Assembly: GCA_003661975.1 (NCBI GenBank)
Contig: QMXE01000004.1
Span: 1-36,517 of the forward strand
Direction: 5' to 3'
DNA: 36,517 nucleotides
DNA from: Candidatus Bathyarchaeota archaeon
Lineage (GTDB): Archaea > Thermoproteota > Bathyarchaeia > Bathyarchaeales > DTEX01
Below the pieces are notes generated by a model. It was not told where the DNA came from, ran no database searches, and saw only the letters and a list, made by a program, of their open reading frames with translations. The position numbers and the translations under genes were made by a program. Below, piece by piece: positions 1 through 7,867 of this stretch. Position 1 is the first letter of the stretch, and the number at the start of each line of letters is the position of its first letter.

Positions 1-319
1 AAATAATTCTCCCTTTCACTAATCGGCGGCATCCTAAGGCACATCTCACATATGTTCTGGTGTATCGCCGCGTTTTTCCTCTTATTATGTTACTTTAGAT
101 TCCTTCGTCTATTAAGGATTTTAATGCCATTCAATTATCGTGGGCCATGAGAAGATAGGGGAATCACAGCAATTCCTTCTCTAATAACCATGATCATCAT
201 CAAATGATAGGTCCGTGCGTTTAACTAGATTAATTAAGGAGCATGTTCCAAGGATGTCTTCGGCTGATTCTTCCATAATCCTCTGAATGAAAGAGGCGTC
301 ACTTAAATAATTTAAGTCC
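1..319. other. Intergenic left edge, no supported gene
   Basis: I see no convincing gene here. Open stretches at the left edge are short: about 31 codons on the plus strand, and about 26 codons on the minus strand containing a CxxC pair. Both lack a good start or context, so they could be chance or ends of genes lying outside the window. The stretch is AT-rich and lies downstream of the PadR gene, so it may hold that gene's 3' untranslated end. Confidence 0.4.
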
Positions 320-661
320 TTATATGAGGAGGCTTTCGATCACCTCTCTTAACGGCTTATCGAAGAGTTCTCGGAGTTTATTCAGGACGTTTTCGCCCTT
401 CTCTGTTATCGAGTAGTACTTGATGTTTCTACGGCCCTTCCGAATCCACTCTCCCCTTATAAGGTCTTTCTCCTCAAGCTCATATAGAAGCGGATAGATT
501 ATTCCAGATGCGAACTTTAAGTCTGTAAGCCTGCAAATCTCCTTTAATATGGCATATCCGGACATCTTCTTCTGGCTCAGAAGCCAGAGTATTATGGCTC
601 TGCTTAAACCCTTAACGGTCTTCCGGAAAAGTTTCTCTTCTATATCAGACAAGCAGATCAC
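320..661 (-). CDS. PadR-family winged-helix transcriptional regulator
   Basis: This 113-residue protein has the PadR layout: an N-terminal winged helix followed by a short C-terminal helix. Visible hallmarks are the helix-turn-helix core around ILWLLSQKKMSGYAILKEI (residues 24-42), the recognition stretch ending in SGIIYPLLYELEEKDLI, and the wing with the typical YYSITEKGE ending. Family members usually repress neighbouring genes, often transporters or stress genes, and respond to small ligands. The start is GTG at 661; a TTG nine bases in is an alternative. A TATA-like element at 695-703 would give a leader of only about 12 bases. The radical SAM operon begins about 400 bp away on the other strand, so it is a candidate target, but nothing proves this. 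The family call is firm; the target is unknown. Confidence 0.9.
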   Translation of the reverse strand: MICLSDIEEKLFRKTVKGLSRAIILWLLSQKKMSGYAILKEICRLTDLKFASGIIYPLLYELEEKDLIRGEWIRKGRRNIKYYSITEKGENVLNKLRELFDKPLREVIESLLI

Positions 662-1074
662 CCAGCGGGCTACAAGACAAGATATTTTATTGAAAAATTT
701 AAAAATTAACCATTGCTTATGTTTGTGTTTGTTTCAAGTTACTGAAACAGGTCCCGCTTATTTGGTGCATTTGAATACTCTATAATTCTCTGAAGCCCTT
801 TTCAGGCCCTATACATGTGGACATAAGCGATTTTTGTTGCTTTACTTTTTGGAATGAAAATTGGCGGTGAGAAATAAGCAATTCGATTTTTCAGCATTTT
901 GAAGGATGATCAGTAACTTCATGAAGATAGTGTAGTTAAGCATTCTAATTCGCGTAACCTATAGCAACCTAATCCTGCATGGATTAACTGATTTTCATGT
1001 GTGATGAGATTTTATAATTGGGATTATATCAAAATTTAAATGTCTTAAAAATTATAATATGGTGTGAGTTTACT
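662..1074. promoter_or_regulatory. Divergent intergenic region with TATA elements and an inverted repeat
   Basis: No gene is seen in this 413-base gap between the PadR gene and the first radical SAM gene. It contains a TATA-like AAATTTAAA at 695-703 for the PadR gene. It also has a dyad, GTTTCA-6 bases-TGAAAC, at 731-748, and a second TATA-like AATTTAAAT near 1032-1040. The last lies about 27 bases before the ribosome site of the radical SAM gene. The dyad sits about 30 bases upstream of the PadR TATA box, so it could be an operator, perhaps for PadR itself; that is inference. The stretch from 780 to 1010 shows nothing recognisable. Confidence 0.45.
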
Positions 1075-2550
1075 ATGACTAAGGTGCTATTAACTGCCGA
1101 CAGAACTTTAATGAGTGATTATCATCATCATGAATTTGTCGGTTTTGGCACATGCGCTCCTCCAAATGTCATTCCGGACTGGCTCTACAGCTGGCTTTTC
1201 TTTCCGCCAATTAAAACAAAGAATGGAATTCCGGTAGCGGCGCCGTATGGACTGAGAAAAGTTGAGGCTCAGCTCATAAAGGAGGGAATCGATGTTCTAA
1301 CGGTTGATCCGGATCACTTAGATAAGTATATCGATGATGCTGAGGTTTTAGGGATCCACGTTATGGATCCATTTGGGTTAGGTCCTGCCTCAAGCACCTT
1401 TGCTGCCGTACTCAAAAAGGAACCTTTCCTCGCTAAGCATTTCCGATTGTTACTGGAAAATCCGATAATTAGAAGGGCTAAAAGGCGGGGGCTTAAAATT
1501 ATTGTTGGCGGGCCGGGTGTTTGGCAATTCAAATATAAACCGGAATTTGTTAAAGAGCATGGGATTGACTGCATAATTGATGGGGAAGCCGAGAAGGTTG
1601 TTGGAAAGATTTTTAAAGCTGCACTTAATAATGATGAGCTTCCCCAATATTATGAGGTAAGCCTGAAGGAGACTCCGAGTCTAGATGAGATACCAGACAT
1701 TGTTGCTCCATCCATAAATGGCCTGATCGAGATTGGGCGTGGATGCCCGAGGGGATGTAAATTTTGCAGTGTGACTTTGAGGCCTTTACGTTGGTATCCC
1801 TATGAGAAGATAATGCGGGAGATAAGCGTAAATTTGGAGAGCGGCTATACCGCCCATACATGCCTCCACGCTGAGGACGTTATGCTTTACGGCTCATCAA
1901 ACACAATGCCGAAAGATGAGAAGCTGATTAAGCTGCATGAATTTGTCGTTAAAAAATGTGAAGGGATGGGATGGAGCCACTGTTCACTCGCCGCCGTAGC
2001 CGCAAAGCCAAGACTCTTCGCAACCATAGCGGAGATAATTAAGCAGAAGCAACCTTGGTGGGGTGCAGAGATAGGCATAGAGACGGGCTCGCCGGAGCTG
2101 GCTAAAAAGATTATGCCAGCGAAGGCGCATCCATTCAAGCCGGAAGAGTGGCCGGATGTCGTGCGTACCGGAATGGGTTTAATGCATGATCACGGCTTGG
2201 TTCCAGCTTGCACATTAATTGTAGGCTGCCCAGAAGAGACGGAGGATGATCTTATCAAAACGATTGAACTGATGGATGATCTTAAGGATATAAAAAGCCT
2301 TATAGTTCCATTATATTTTGTGCCTATGGGAAGACTTAAAGATGAAGACTGGTTTAAATGTGAGGAGATAACTGGGCTTTACCGAGAATTGCTGGTTAAA
2401 TGTCTAAAGCATGATGTGCGATGGGTATACTCTCTTATAGACGATTCCTTTGCGGGCAGATGGTACAAGCCCTTTATAACTTTACTCTACAAACTATTTG
2501 TTAGAATAATCGAATATAGATGTAAAAAAGCTGGTGTTCCCACGAGGTGA
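1075..2550 (+). CDS. B12-binding-domain radical SAM protein
   Basis: This is a radical SAM enzyme that binds a 4Fe-4S cluster and cleaves S-adenosylmethionine; its substrate is unknown. From the ATG at 1075 it is 491 residues long. That start is preceded by GGTGTGAG; an upstream in-frame TTG at 1018 has no good ribosome site. An N-terminal region of about 200 residues looks like the Rossmann-type cobalamin-binding fold of this enzyme class, with a GGPG loop near residue 145, but no DxHxxG base-off motif is evident. The cluster motif CPRGCKFC follows at residues 224-231, then the TIM-barrel core with EIGIETGSPEL. The unusual N-terminus contains three consecutive histidines followed by EFVGFG. 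It resembles archaeal B12-binding/radical SAM families of unknown function. Its stop is 6 bases before the next radical SAM gene, so the two are surely co-transcribed. Confidence 0.85.
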   Translation: MTKVLLTADRTLMSDYHHHEFVGFGTCAPPNVIPDWLYSWLFFPPIKTKNGIPVAAPYGLRKVEAQLIKEGIDVLTVDPDHLDKYIDDAEVLGIHVMDPFGLGPASSTFAAVLKKEPFLAKHFRLLLENPIIRRAKRRGLKIIVGGPGVWQFKYKPEFVKEHGIDCIIDGEAEKVVGKIFKAALNNDELPQYYEVSLKETPSLDEIPDIVAPSINGLIEIGRGCPRGCKFCSVTLRPLRWYPYEKIMREISVNLESGYTAHTCLHAEDVMLYGSSNTMPKDEKLIKLHEFVVKKCEGMGWSHCSLAAVAAKPRLFATIAEIIKQKQPWWGAEIGIETGSPELAKKIMPAKAHPFKPEEWPDVVRTGMGLMHDHGLVPACTLIVGCPEETEDDLIKTIELMDDLKDIKSLIVPLYFVPMGRLKDEDWFKCEEITGLYRELLVKCLKHDVRWVYSLIDDSFAGRWYKPFITLLYKLFVRIIEYRCKKAGVPTR

Positions 2551-2556
2551 GCGTGT

Positions 2557-4089
2557 ATGCAGATTGATGAGATCGAAAATGCTTTTTTCTCAGCATTTGT
2601 AAATCCGATCTTGAGGAGAGTTGTGGGATTTCTGGATTATGACTGCCCTGAAGATGGAAATATGCTTATAAAGTCTCTTAGGGTCTTCTTGGGGCAGAAT
2701 GTTACGCTCTGCGATAGATGTAAAGCCGTTTACGAGAACTTGGCTAAGCCATTATATGAGATAGGCAGCAAGCTTCTGCGGGTCGATAAAGGCTTTATGA
2801 GGCATCAGTTTCTTGAAGATCAGTATGGCGAAGCTTGGCTTCGCGGATTCGCGCTTATGATGAGGGGAGTTAAAAAGTATGGCATTAAGATTCCATTTGT
2901 ACCTGCAGCTCCATTCCTAATAGTCTGGAACTACACTTACAAGTGCAATCTTAAATGTAAACACTGCTATGAGAATGCTGGAAGAAGCAGAAAATATGAG
3001 CTATCAACGGATGAAGCAAAACAAGCGATAGATATTCTCTCGAGGCTTGCGGGAGTCGGGCTTCCCGCCTTATCCTTCAGTGGGGGAGAGCCCCTTGCAA
3101 GAGAGGACTTCTTTGATATTGTATCCTACGCTAAGAAGAGAATTCCCTACCTTAGCTTAGCAAGCAACGGGACATTAATAACGAAGGATAATGCAAAGGG
3201 GCTCAGAGATGCAGGGATTGATTATGTTGAGATAAGTCTTGACGGCGCTTCAGCCGCAACGCATGACTGGTTCCGTGGAATTCCAGGAGCATTTGAAAGG
3301 ACAATGGAGGGGATAAAAAACTGCATTGAGGAGGGAATTGACACATGCATAGCAACAGTTGTTCATAGGCAGAACCTTGCTGAAATTGAAAAGATTTTGA
3401 ATTTGGCTGATGAGCTCGGCGTGAGGTTCATGCACTTCAATTATATTCCGACTGGAAGGGCGAAGGCCCATCTGGAATTGGATTTAACGCCGAAGGAGAG
3501 GCTTCACGTCCTACATTTGATAGGAAATAAGATAATCGATTTGTATTTGCGATCCAAAGAGGAAGAATTGAAGTTTGGAAAGTCAAATGTGAAGGTTGAC
3601 CGTTTCTTCAGCACCTGCCCACAATACGCTAGCATAACTAAGGAGCTCTCACATGAGAAGGGTGAGACATTCATGGTTGAAGCACACTACGCCGCAAAGA
3701 AGGGTGTGGAAAACGTAGCGAACTTCCTTGGCGGATGCGGTGCTGGAAGGCTCTACTGCGCGATAGAGCCGAATGGAGATATAAAGCCATGCGTATTCTT
3801 CCCAACAAACGAGGAGACAGTTCTTGGAAATATCCTAAAGGATGACTTTGAAGAGATATGGGATAATCATCCGCTACTATGGAAGCTTCGAATAAGAGAA
3901 AAACTGAAGACGTATGAGGTGAATGGCAAAATTGTCGGCTGCGGCGCATGTCCAGACAAGTACATCTGCGGAGGCTGCCGTGCAAGAGCCTACAGCTACT
4001 TCAACGGAGACGTAACAGCCCCAGACATAGGATGCATAAGAAACGAGGAACTATGGAACCTAATAATCAACGTCAAAGCTAATGAATAG
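2557..4089 (+). CDS. Radical SAM/SPASM domain protein
   Basis: This 510-residue protein has an N-terminal extension of about 120 residues with extra cysteines (30, 52, 55). The radical SAM cluster motif C130xxxC134xxC137, a GGEP motif at 176-179, and a C-terminal SPASM domain follow. SPASM cysteines at 394, 401, 412, 462, 465, 471, 474 and 493 could bind one or two auxiliary iron-sulfur clusters. Relatives include enzymes that modify peptides (PqqE-, AnSME- and mycofactocin-type) and the haem enzyme AhbD, so the substrate cannot be assigned by family. The start ATG is 6 bases after the previous stop; the ribosome site GAGGTGA overlaps that stop codon, which points to translational coupling. 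I found no small peptide gene next to it that would look like a substrate. Confidence 0.88.
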   Translation: MQIDEIENAFFSAFVNPILRRVVGFLDYDCPEDGNMLIKSLRVFLGQNVTLCDRCKAVYENLAKPLYEIGSKLLRVDKGFMRHQFLEDQYGEAWLRGFALMMRGVKKYGIKIPFVPAAPFLIVWNYTYKCNLKCKHCYENAGRSRKYELSTDEAKQAIDILSRLAGVGLPALSFSGGEPLAREDFFDIVSYAKKRIPYLSLASNGTLITKDNAKGLRDAGIDYVEISLDGASAATHDWFRGIPGAFERTMEGIKNCIEEGIDTCIATVVHRQNLAEIEKILNLADELGVRFMHFNYIPTGRAKAHLELDLTPKERLHVLHLIGNKIIDLYLRSKEEELKFGKSNVKVDRFFSTCPQYASITKELSHEKGETFMVEAHYAAKKGVENVANFLGGCGAGRLYCAIEPNGDIKPCVFFPTNEETVLGNILKDDFEEIWDNHPLLWKLRIREKLKTYEVNGKIVGCGACPDKYICGGCRARAYSYFNGDVTAPDIGCIRNEELWNLIINVKANE

Positions 4090-4121
4090 TCCTTACAAGG
4101 AGACCATGAATTTTTACAAAA

Positions 4122-4177
4122 TTTTCTCAGTAATTGAGAAAAAATTTAAATAATTTTTCTTCATAAGTGTACTTATG
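4122..4177. promoter_or_regulatory. Hairpin, TATA box and start-site dyad before the DUF4143 gene
   Basis: Three elements lie in a row. TTTTCTCA and TGAGAAAA (4122-4129 and 4135-4142) form an 8-bp hairpin with a 5-base loop that may end the upstream operon. A TATA-like TTTAAATAA follows at 4145-4153, its centre 26 bases before the ATG at 4175, so the transcript is probably leaderless. Finally CATAAGT-GT-ACTTATG (4162-4177) is an inverted repeat that covers the predicted transcription start and the start codon. That position would suit a repressor-binding site. Confidence 0.5.
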
Positions 4178-5455
4178 CAGCCATCTCTTATTAGAGACTA
4201 TATTATTGAGTGGAGCAGAAAGGATCTTCCTAGGGGTATCGATAGGGAGCTCCGGGTTCCATTCAGGAAGGACAAGATTGTCTCGATTATAGGGCCTAGA
4301 AGGGCTGGTAAGACCTACTATTTCTATCAGCTAATGCAGAGGAATAGAGAAAACTCGCTTTATCTAAACTTTGAAGATACAAGACTGATCGATGTGGACT
4401 TTAGGGAGATAAGGAGCTTACTGAGGATTTACATAGAGACTTCAGGTAGGGTTCCGGAGAATATCTTTTTCGATGAGGTTCAGAATGTAAGGAGATGGGA
4501 GATAGCGTTAAGGGAGCTTTTGGATCTGCGGCAATATAATATTTTTGTAACGGGCTCCTCTTCAAGGCTCCTGAGCAGAGAGATAGCCACGCAGCTTAGG
4601 GGAAGAACCTTCTCTTATCTGCTTCTGCCATTCAGCTTCAGGGAGTTCTTGATGGCGAAAAAATTCCTTGTTAAGAAGCATCTAACATTGGATGAAGCTG
4701 CCCACATAAAGGGTCTTTTGAGGGATTATCTCGAGTTCGGAGGCTTCCCAGAAGTCGTATTTGAGGAGGTAGAGAAGGAGAGGATACTGAAGGAATATTT
4801 TGAAATGATTCTTTTTAGGGATATAGTTGAGAGGCATCATCTTAGAAACATAAGTCTCGCAAGATTTCTACTCTCATTCTTCCTACAAAACTTCTCGGGA
4901 GAGTTCAGCGTGAACAGGATTTCGAAGGCTCTTGGGCACAGAAAGTTCGGGAAAAACACGCTTTACAGCTATGTTGATAAGGTTCAGGACTCCGTGGCCG
5001 TTTTTTTCCTCAACAGGTTCTCTTTCAAAGTCTATCAGAGGGAAAGATGGCCGAAAAAGGTTTATTTATGCGATTTAGGCTTGGCTAGAATCATGAGGTT
5101 TTCTGAGGATATAGGGAAAAAGATGGAAAACGTCGTCTTTTTAGAGTTGCTGAGACAGACGAATAAGAGGCCGCTGCTTGAAATATATTACTGGAAAAAT
5201 ACTCGTGGTGCGGAAGTAGACTTTCTACTCAAGGAAGGGGTGAGGATTGAAGAGCTAATACAAGTAACATATGCGTCTGGAAGGGATGAAATCGCGAATA
5301 GGGAGATTAAATCTTTAATAGATGCATCAAAAGAAACTCGATGTGATAATCTTCAAGTGATCACATGGGACTACGAGGACGAACTCGAAATTAAGGGTAA
5401 AAAAGTCAAATTCACTCCAGTCTGGAAATGGCTACTATCAAAGCATCTCAGTTAA
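4175..5455 (+). CDS. AAA-family ATPase with DUF4143 domain
   Basis: This 426-residue protein belongs to the common archaeal and bacterial ATPase group with an AAA_14 domain followed by DUF4143. The Walker A motif GPRRAGKT is at 40-47 and Walker B FFDEVQ at about 98-103. The conserved GSSSRLLS sensor region and the SFREFL segment follow. The C-terminal part has the restriction-endonuclease-like RGAEVDFLL motif, but the usual later E-x-K is replaced by LIQVTYA, so nuclease activity is doubtful. The role of this group is poorly defined; members are often patchily distributed and found near mobile or toxin-antitoxin genes. It stands alone here, apparently with its own leaderless promoter. The family call is firm, the function unknown. 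Confidence 0.88.
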   Translation: MQPSLIRDYIIEWSRKDLPRGIDRELRVPFRKDKIVSIIGPRRAGKTYYFYQLMQRNRENSLYLNFEDTRLIDVDFREIRSLLRIYIETSGRVPENIFFDEVQNVRRWEIALRELLDLRQYNIFVTGSSSRLLSREIATQLRGRTFSYLLLPFSFREFLMAKKFLVKKHLTLDEAAHIKGLLRDYLEFGGFPEVVFEEVEKERILKEYFEMILFRDIVERHHLRNISLARFLLSFFLQNFSGEFSVNRISKALGHRKFGKNTLYSYVDKVQDSVAVFFLNRFSFKVYQRERWPKKVYLCDLGLARIMRFSEDIGKKMENVVFLELLRQTNKRPLLEIYYWKNTRGAEVDFLLKEGVRIEELIQVTYASGRDEIANREIKSLIDASKETRCDNLQVITWDYEDELEIKGKKVKFTPVWKWLLSKHLS

Positions 5456-5572
5456 GTTAAAGACTTTAATATCGACGGTTACATGACGCCATTTACAATG
5501 CATAGACCTAAAGACCAGCCTCAACATTCTTATTTATGGGGGAGTATAAGCATCATTAAAGGGGTGTAATCT

Positions 5573-6709
5573 TTGAATAGGGTTGATGTAAGAGTTGATC
5601 CAAGAATTGAACTATTATCTGTAGTGCAAATGTTTACTTCATGGAAGGATGTTGTAATTGTAAAGAGAGATTATGAATATAAAAAAGAAGTATTGGAATG
5701 GTTCAGGTCCTATGAAAATCATAGAGTTGTTGAACTTTGTGAATGCTTGAGAGATCTTGAATGCGCGTGTATGCTAACAGGCTTTATGGTTCACGTGACA
5801 GAACCACCAGAACTTAAATTTGCAGAGAGATTAGACCTCAACACAATTTATACTTTTACATGGTTTATTTGTAGCAAATTAGGAAGATGGTTTAACAAGT
5901 ACTTTGGCAAGAGTGAGACTATAAAACTTTACGGTATCAATCGGAACAGATATGCATTTCTTCCCGGGCTTAAAGCCCGTGCAGAGGAGGAACTTATTTT
6001 ATTGGGAGAACTTATGGCCAAGAGGGTGCTTAATGAGTTCATCGAATATCTCAGAGATTTTGTATACAAGTCTAATTTTATGGAGTTCTTCAATATGCAT
6101 AAAGGCTTTTATGAATCTATTGTTGAAAAGAGCAAATTGAGGTATACCGTCCCTAAGATGATAGGTTATCTTGAAGATTTCTTCAAGAAATATGAAGAAG
6201 ATGCTAGCATAATCCTCTGTCCACTATATAGTTCATTCGGCTTTGGGCATAAACTCGATAATAAAGTTTTTGTATTTGTTGGATCAAGAAGGATAGATAA
6301 TGATTTTCCTATATTTGAAGGCGTAGAAGATCTCATATTGGATGAGCTAAGTAGAGGTAGAATTGTGAGCATACTCTGTGAAAAATATTTTGATGAAATT
6401 ATGGAGTACTCTCACTTATTTGAGCGTCTAGGAGATTACGTAAAGTCTACACACGGATCATGGATTCAAGCTCTTAATGTTCACTTAGCCACTGCAATAG
6501 AAGCTCTCATAAAGTATCACTATATGCACGCTTCTAAAGAAGAAATAGCCTCTTATCTCGATTGGAGGAATAGAATGGGCTTTATATTCATTGAAGACTT
6601 TTATAAATTGTTGAATGAATATGCTGAGAATAAAGATGAGTACAGCAGTTTTGAAGAATTCTTTCCTAAAATTATTAAATTGTTAAAAAATCTTGCCGAA
6701 TCAATATGA
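5573..6709 (+). CDS. DUF4932-like protein with degenerate zinc-protease motif
   Basis: This 378-residue protein starts at TTG, with GGGGTG about 6 bases upstream and a TATA-like TTATTTAT near 5530. It resembles DUF4932, a family of putative gluzincin-type metalloproteases, in several blocks. These are the N-terminal DPRIELLSVV, the central IILCPL...GFG region, and a C-terminal GFIFIEDFYKLLNEY block followed by a conserved FFPKII. Where family members have a zinc-binding HExxH, this protein reads DELSR (257-261). Where they have an ExxVRA third ligand, it reads NVHLATA (302-308). All zinc ligands therefore appear lost, suggesting a catalytically dead relative. No signal peptide is visible. The gene is clearly AT-richer than its neighbours, with AAA, ATA and TTT codons prominent, which hints at transfer. 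The match is from memory of the family pattern, so it is moderately sure. Confidence 0.6.
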   Translation: MNRVDVRVDPRIELLSVVQMFTSWKDVVIVKRDYEYKKEVLEWFRSYENHRVVELCECLRDLECACMLTGFMVHVTEPPELKFAERLDLNTIYTFTWFICSKLGRWFNKYFGKSETIKLYGINRNRYAFLPGLKARAEEELILLGELMAKRVLNEFIEYLRDFVYKSNFMEFFNMHKGFYESIVEKSKLRYTVPKMIGYLEDFFKKYEEDASIILCPLYSSFGFGHKLDNKVFVFVGSRRIDNDFPIFEGVEDLILDELSRGRIVSILCEKYFDEIMEYSHLFERLGDYVKSTHGSWIQALNVHLATAIEALIKYHYMHASKEEIASYLDWRNRMGFIFIEDFYKLLNEYAENKDEYSSFEEFFPKIIKLLKNLAESI

Positions 6710-6797
6710 AATTTAGCAAAGAATTTTAAATTCAGAAACTTTCATATCTACTTCCCATGATTTTTCATCTTCTACCATTGTTGCAAAATGTTTTGTT

Positions 6798-7212
6798 ATG
6801 CTTTCAAGAAGGCTCGGACGTGAAGGAGTTTCTTGCTGGATAAACCTCATGGGTTCACATCTAAGGGGAAGGGCTTAACAGAGCAGAACAAGAGCCGCCC
6901 ACTATACGGGAGAAGGCTGAAGGGCAGAAATGTCCTCAGAACTACATTCTACGGGAAGTGTCATGTGAAATTGTGCATGCCGTGCACAGGGAAGACGAGA
7001 AAAAGGCAGTTGAAGCGTACGGTCGACTGCTGAACAGGATAGAGGAGCTAAACAATATTGTCATTTAGAGATCGGCTTAAGAGATCGCCGAAGCCGCAAG
7101 CGCCACTGTAGACCAGCTCCTAAAAGCGGCGAGAAAGCTTCGCATCCTCGAAATCCTAGCCGTAAAGGGAAGGTCAGTCGCGAAAAAGCGGGAACTGACG
7201 TGTTCTCACTAG
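6798..7212 (+). pseudogene. Decayed coding region, possibly translin-like
   Basis: No intact gene fits this part of the 686-base gap, but one frame keeps a coding look across two stop codons. From 6865 it reads a helix-rich sequence with YILREVSCEIVHAVHRED and then KKAVEAYGRLLNRIEELNN. A TAG at 7066 and a TAA at 7078 interrupt it, and it resumes in the same frame with EIAEAASATVDQLLKAARKL to a TAG at 7210. An ATG-led stretch at 6798-6878 lies in a different frame and could be the shifted 5' end. The first helical block resembles the N-terminal helices of archaeal translin-family proteins (SREI.RAIHR pattern); the later part does not match clearly. The stretch 7213-7395 holds only TATA-like AT-rich sequence. 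Confidence 0.4.
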
Positions 7213-7395
7213 AGGAGCGTAAGAAAAAACTTCAAAATCGATATATGCAAGTGGGCTAATTCTCAGATCACATCTACTGGTTGCGAGTTGAGCATCCATA
7301 GAATTTTTTCTGCATGGTGTGTCCACGAGAAAAATTTTCTTTATAAAGTTTATTTATATAGTGGCTTGTTTGGGTCCATCTGGTCTGCGCGGTTG

Positions 7396-7728
7396 TTATG
7401 TAATCTTTCGTTTTGTTATAAGAAATATTATTGTGGCTGAGGCTAATCCGATGATTGCTATGGCTGCGGCCTTTGGGATGGAGTTGATCAGTCTTGAGGT
7501 TATCGTTTCGGTTCTTCTCTCTGCGGAGCTCTCTAATTCCCCCTTCAATTCTGGTTTGGGCACGCTCTTTTCCTTCTTCTCCTGTAAACTCTTCACTGAC
7601 TCGCTGAATTTTCGCATCTCTCCTGTAGGCTTGACTGGATGATGATCCTGCATTATCAGCATTGGGATGATCATCATTCCAATCCCGAGCATTACGGCAA
7701 GCGCGACATATACTATTTGCTTGATCAT
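7396..7728 (-). CDS. Small protein with two predicted membrane helices
   Basis: I do not recognise this 110-residue protein. It has an N-terminal hydrophobic helix (about residues 4-27), a charged middle of about 55 residues rich in Lys and Glu, and a C-terminal hydrophobic helix (about 85-104) ending in a basic tail. The charged middle probably lies on one side of the membrane as a hairpin. I chose ATG at 7728 because AAGGAGAG lies 5 bases before it; a TTG directly upstream is too close to that site. A 107-codon open frame overlaps on the other strand but lacks these features. The gene stands alone before the sugar-kinase gene, which runs the other way. Confidence 0.6.
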   Translation of the reverse strand: MIKQIVYVALAVMLGIGMMIIPMLIMQDHHPVKPTGEMRKFSESVKSLQEKKEKSVPKPELKGELESSAERRTETITSRLINSIPKAAAIAIIGLASATIIFLITKRKIT

Positions 7729-7867
7729 CAACTCTCCTTCCCGCAGATCCGCACTATATTACTTGGAGAAAACTGTTAATATGTCTACGTTTTAGAACAC
7801 TGCCTAGCAGAATTATTTAGGGGTATCTTTTATCTTGAGAATGCAAAGATATTTCTGTTGATGGGGA

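Noticed and set aside
1-110. Short partial frames at the left edge, one with a CxxC pair.
   Set aside because: Each is under about 32 codons, with no supporting neighbour or start; they are too short to call.
1018-1074. An upstream TTG start for the B12-type radical SAM gene.
   Set aside because: The 19 extra residues overlap the likely TATA element, and the ATG at 1075 has a GGTGTGAG site close by.
5965-5979. An inverted repeat CGGGCTT-A-AAGCCCG.
   Set aside because: It lies inside the DUF4932-like coding region, where it encodes ordinary residues (PGLKAR), and there is no second copy nearby. I see no reason to call it a regulatory site.
7319-7642. A 107-codon plus-strand frame.
   Set aside because: It overlaps the minus-strand membrane protein gene, has no ribosome site and lacks the helix-charged-helix layout that supports the minus-strand gene.
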